In this document: positions 36,092 to 37,304 of the stretch, in pieces
Layout: every line of letters starts with the position of its first letter
Numbering within the stretch: the first letter of the stretch is position 1
Assembly: GCF_945957345.1 (NCBI RefSeq)
Contig: NZ_CAMFKW010000049.1
Span: 1-37,304 of the forward strand
Direction: 5' to 3'
Length of the DNA: 37,304 nucleotides
Source: an uncultured Allobosea sp.
Lineage (GTDB): Bacteria; Pseudomonadota; Alphaproteobacteria; Rhizobiales; Beijerinckiaceae
Position numbers and translations under genes: made by a program
Notes under the pieces: model-generated
The model's database searches: none
Told to the model about the DNA's origin: nothing
Seen by the model: only the letters and a program-made list of their open reading frames with translations

Positions 36092-36272
36092 GATTTACAT
36101 CTTCGAACAGCATTTTCCCCCGCGATGAGCAAGGGAAAAGCATCGATGCGGGCAGAGCATGGCCGGCTAGCGGCGCAACCCGCTGGTTCGCAGGCCCCGG
36201 ATGCCCATCTCACCCTAGAGGTCGGTTCGCCCGCCGGCCAGCGCCGTCCGCAAGGAACTACGGAGAAAAGAC

Positions 36273-36686
36273 GTGCCTCGCCTCAATCGTATCGTCGAGA
36301 CCGCACTCTATGTCGACGATCTCGACCGTGCTCGCGCCTTCTATGAGGACAAGCTCGGCCTCCCGCCACTGCTCAAGACGAAGACGCTCTTCGCCTATGA
36401 TGTCGGCGGATCAAACGTGCTGCTGCTGTTCCTGCGTGGCGCCTCGCTGAAGACTCAAGCCTCGCCGGGGGGCAGCATCCCGCCGCATGACGGCAGCGGG
36501 CCGCTCCACATCGCCTTCGCCATCGATGCCGATGAGCTCCCGGCCTGGGAGGCCAAGCTGAGTGATCTCGGCATCGCTGTTGAAGGGCGCATGCAATGGG
36601 AACGCGGCAGCACGAGCCTGTATTTCCGCGATCCGGACGGACATCTGCTCGAGCTGGCGACGCCCGGCCTGTGGCGGACCTATTGA
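36273..36686 (+). CDS. VOC-superfamily (glyoxalase/fosfomycin-resistance fold) protein
   Basis: A 137 aa vicinal-oxygen-chelate protein with the paired beta-alpha-beta-beta-beta pattern: ETALYVDDLDRARAFYEDKL, VGGSNVLLLFLRG, GPLHIAFAIDADELPAWEAK and GSTSLYFRDPDGHLLELATP. Likely metal ligands are His79 and Glu127. Glu9 stands where many members have the first histidine, a variation known in the superfamily. It could be a lyase, dioxygenase-like or antibiotic-binding protein; the substrate cannot be given. GTG 36273 is the start, with GGAGA ten bases upstream. It is convergent with pyrH and divergent from frr, an unusual site in the pyrH-frr gap. Confidence 0.85.
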   Translation: MPRLNRIVETALYVDDLDRARAFYEDKLGLPPLLKTKTLFAYDVGGSNVLLLFLRGASLKTQASPGGSIPPHDGSGPLHIAFAIDADELPAWEAKLSDLGIAVEGRMQWERGSTSLYFRDPDGHLLELATPGLWRTY

Positions 36687-36696
36687 GGCTGCTGCC

Positions 36697-37304
36697 TCAG
36701 GGCGTGACGTAGGTCGCCCTGCCCTCGCCGCGCAGCACCGCGGCCAGCATGCCGGGCTCGGCGATCGAGAAGACGACGATGGTCAGGCTTGCGTCACGGG
36801 CGAGCGCGAAGGCCGCGGTATCCATCACCTTGAGATCGCGCTTGATCGCGACCTCATGGGTCAGCGTGTCATAGCGGGTCGCGGTCGGATCCGTCTTGGG
36901 GTCGGCGCTGTAGACGCCGTCGACCTGCGTCGCCTTGAGCAGATGGCTGCAGCCGAGTTCGGCTGCGCGAAGCGCCGCGCCGGTATCGGTGGTGAAATAC
37001 GGGTTGCCGGTGCCGCCGCCGAGAATGACGACCTTGCCATTGCTGAGATGGTCGAGAGCGCGCTTGCGGGCATAGCTCTCGCAAAGCGAGGGCATCGGCA
37101 CCGCCGACATGGCGCGGGCCGGAGCGCCGGCCGCCTCGATGGAATGCTCCAGCGCCAGCGCGTTCATGACCGTGCCGAGCATGCCGATCGAATCGGCAGT
37201 GGTGCGGTCGAGGCCCTTGTTGAGGCCCTGGACGCCACGGAAGAAGTTACCGCCGCCGACGACGATGCCGATCTCGACGCCCTCGCGCGAGGCATGGGCG
37301 ATAT
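36697..37304 (-). CDS. pyrH: Uridylate kinase PyrH, C-terminal part (cut by window edge)
   Basis: UMP kinase of the amino-acid kinase fold, which makes UDP. The frame is open from the right edge to the stop at 36697, about 202 codons. The visible sequence reads EIGIVVGGGNFFRGVQGLNK, then GLDRTTADSIGMLGTVMNAL, ILGGGTGNPYFTTDTGAALR and CSHLLKATQVDGVYSADPK, then DTAAFALARDASLTIVVFS. These are diagnostic for PyrH. Only the first 35-40 residues and the start are missing. Its stop lies ten bases from the convergent VOC gene stop. Confidence 0.97.
   Translation of the reverse strand, partial: IAHASREGVEIGIVVGGGNFFRGVQGLNKGLDRTTADSIGMLGTVMNALALEHSIEAAGAPARAMSAVPMPSLCESYARKRALDHLSNGKVVILGGGTGNPYFTTDTGAALRAAELGCSHLLKATQVDGVYSADPKTDPTATRYDTLTHEVAIKRDLKVMDTAAFALARDASLTIVVFSIAEPGMLAAVLRGEGRATYVTP

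Noticed and set aside
36684..36699. Terminator shared by the VOC gene and pyrH
   Set aside because: The stem is only six bases, has no T run on either strand, and lies within the stop codons; too weak to call.

Overview
The window is an ordinary, gene-dense, high-GC stretch of an alphaproteobacterial chromosome. It most resembles the order Hyphomicrobiales (Rhizobiales), in the neighbourhood of Bosea or Methylobacterium-type genomes; that placement is inference from gene content and order, not from a database search. Pointers are a dusB (nifR3) gene immediately upstream of ntrB, an ispD-ispF fusion, an alphaproteobacterial LexA box (GTTC-N7-GTTC type) in front of lexA, LpxI instead of LpxH, and the order frr-uppS-cdsA-dxr-rseP-bamA-lpxD-fabZ-lpxA-lpxI-lpxB next to gltA. 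I see no tRNA, rRNA, CRISPR array, insertion sequence or prophage.

Layout. 1-1.4 kb (minus): the start of ntrB, cut by the window edge, and dusB. 1.5-3.3 kb (plus): ispDF and a CinA C-terminal-type amidase gene (pncC). 3.3-6.7 kb (minus): a RatA/COQ10-like START protein, lipA, two GlsB/YeaQ-type small membrane proteins separated by a palindromic repeat, and an IalB-family secreted protein with its own terminator. 6.9-12.3 kb (plus), the least characterised part: a YejA-like peptide-binding protein, a truncated adenylate-forming-enzyme relative that lacks catalytic motifs, two small secreted cysteine-containing proteins flanking a palindromic repeat, and a HerA/DUF87-type ATPase with a C-terminal winged-helix-like segment. 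12.4-17.4 kb (plus): trpG-trpD-trpC-moaC-moeA, tightly packed and partly translationally coupled, then lexA with its own SOS-type promoter. 17.4-19.7 kb (minus): comEC. 19.8-24.0 kb (plus): gltX, a 372-base gap, gltA with a strong terminator, and an orphan Bug/TctC-type solute receptor. 24.0-36.0 kb (minus): the envelope cluster frr to lpxB. 36.3-36.7 kb (plus): a VOC-family gene lying between frr and pyrH. 36.7 kb to the end (minus): pyrH, cut by the window edge.

How the genes work together. The minus-strand cluster joins translation (frr), nucleotide supply (pyrH), isoprenoid and undecaprenyl synthesis (dxr, uppS), phospholipid precursor synthesis (cdsA), lipid A synthesis (lpxD, lpxA, lpxI, lpxB, with fabZ supplying acyl chains), outer-membrane assembly (bamA) and envelope-stress proteolysis (rseP). 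The ispDF fusion near the left end is in the same MEP pathway as dxr. The trp genes catalyse successive steps from chorismate to indole glycerol phosphate; trpE is not in the window. moaC and moeA serve molybdenum cofactor synthesis.

I did not find a convincing new multi-gene system. The best leads are the adenylate-forming pseudoenzyme next to yejA, the orphan HerA-like ATPase, and insertion of single unrelated genes (VOC, Bug receptor) at the two ends of an otherwise standard envelope cluster.
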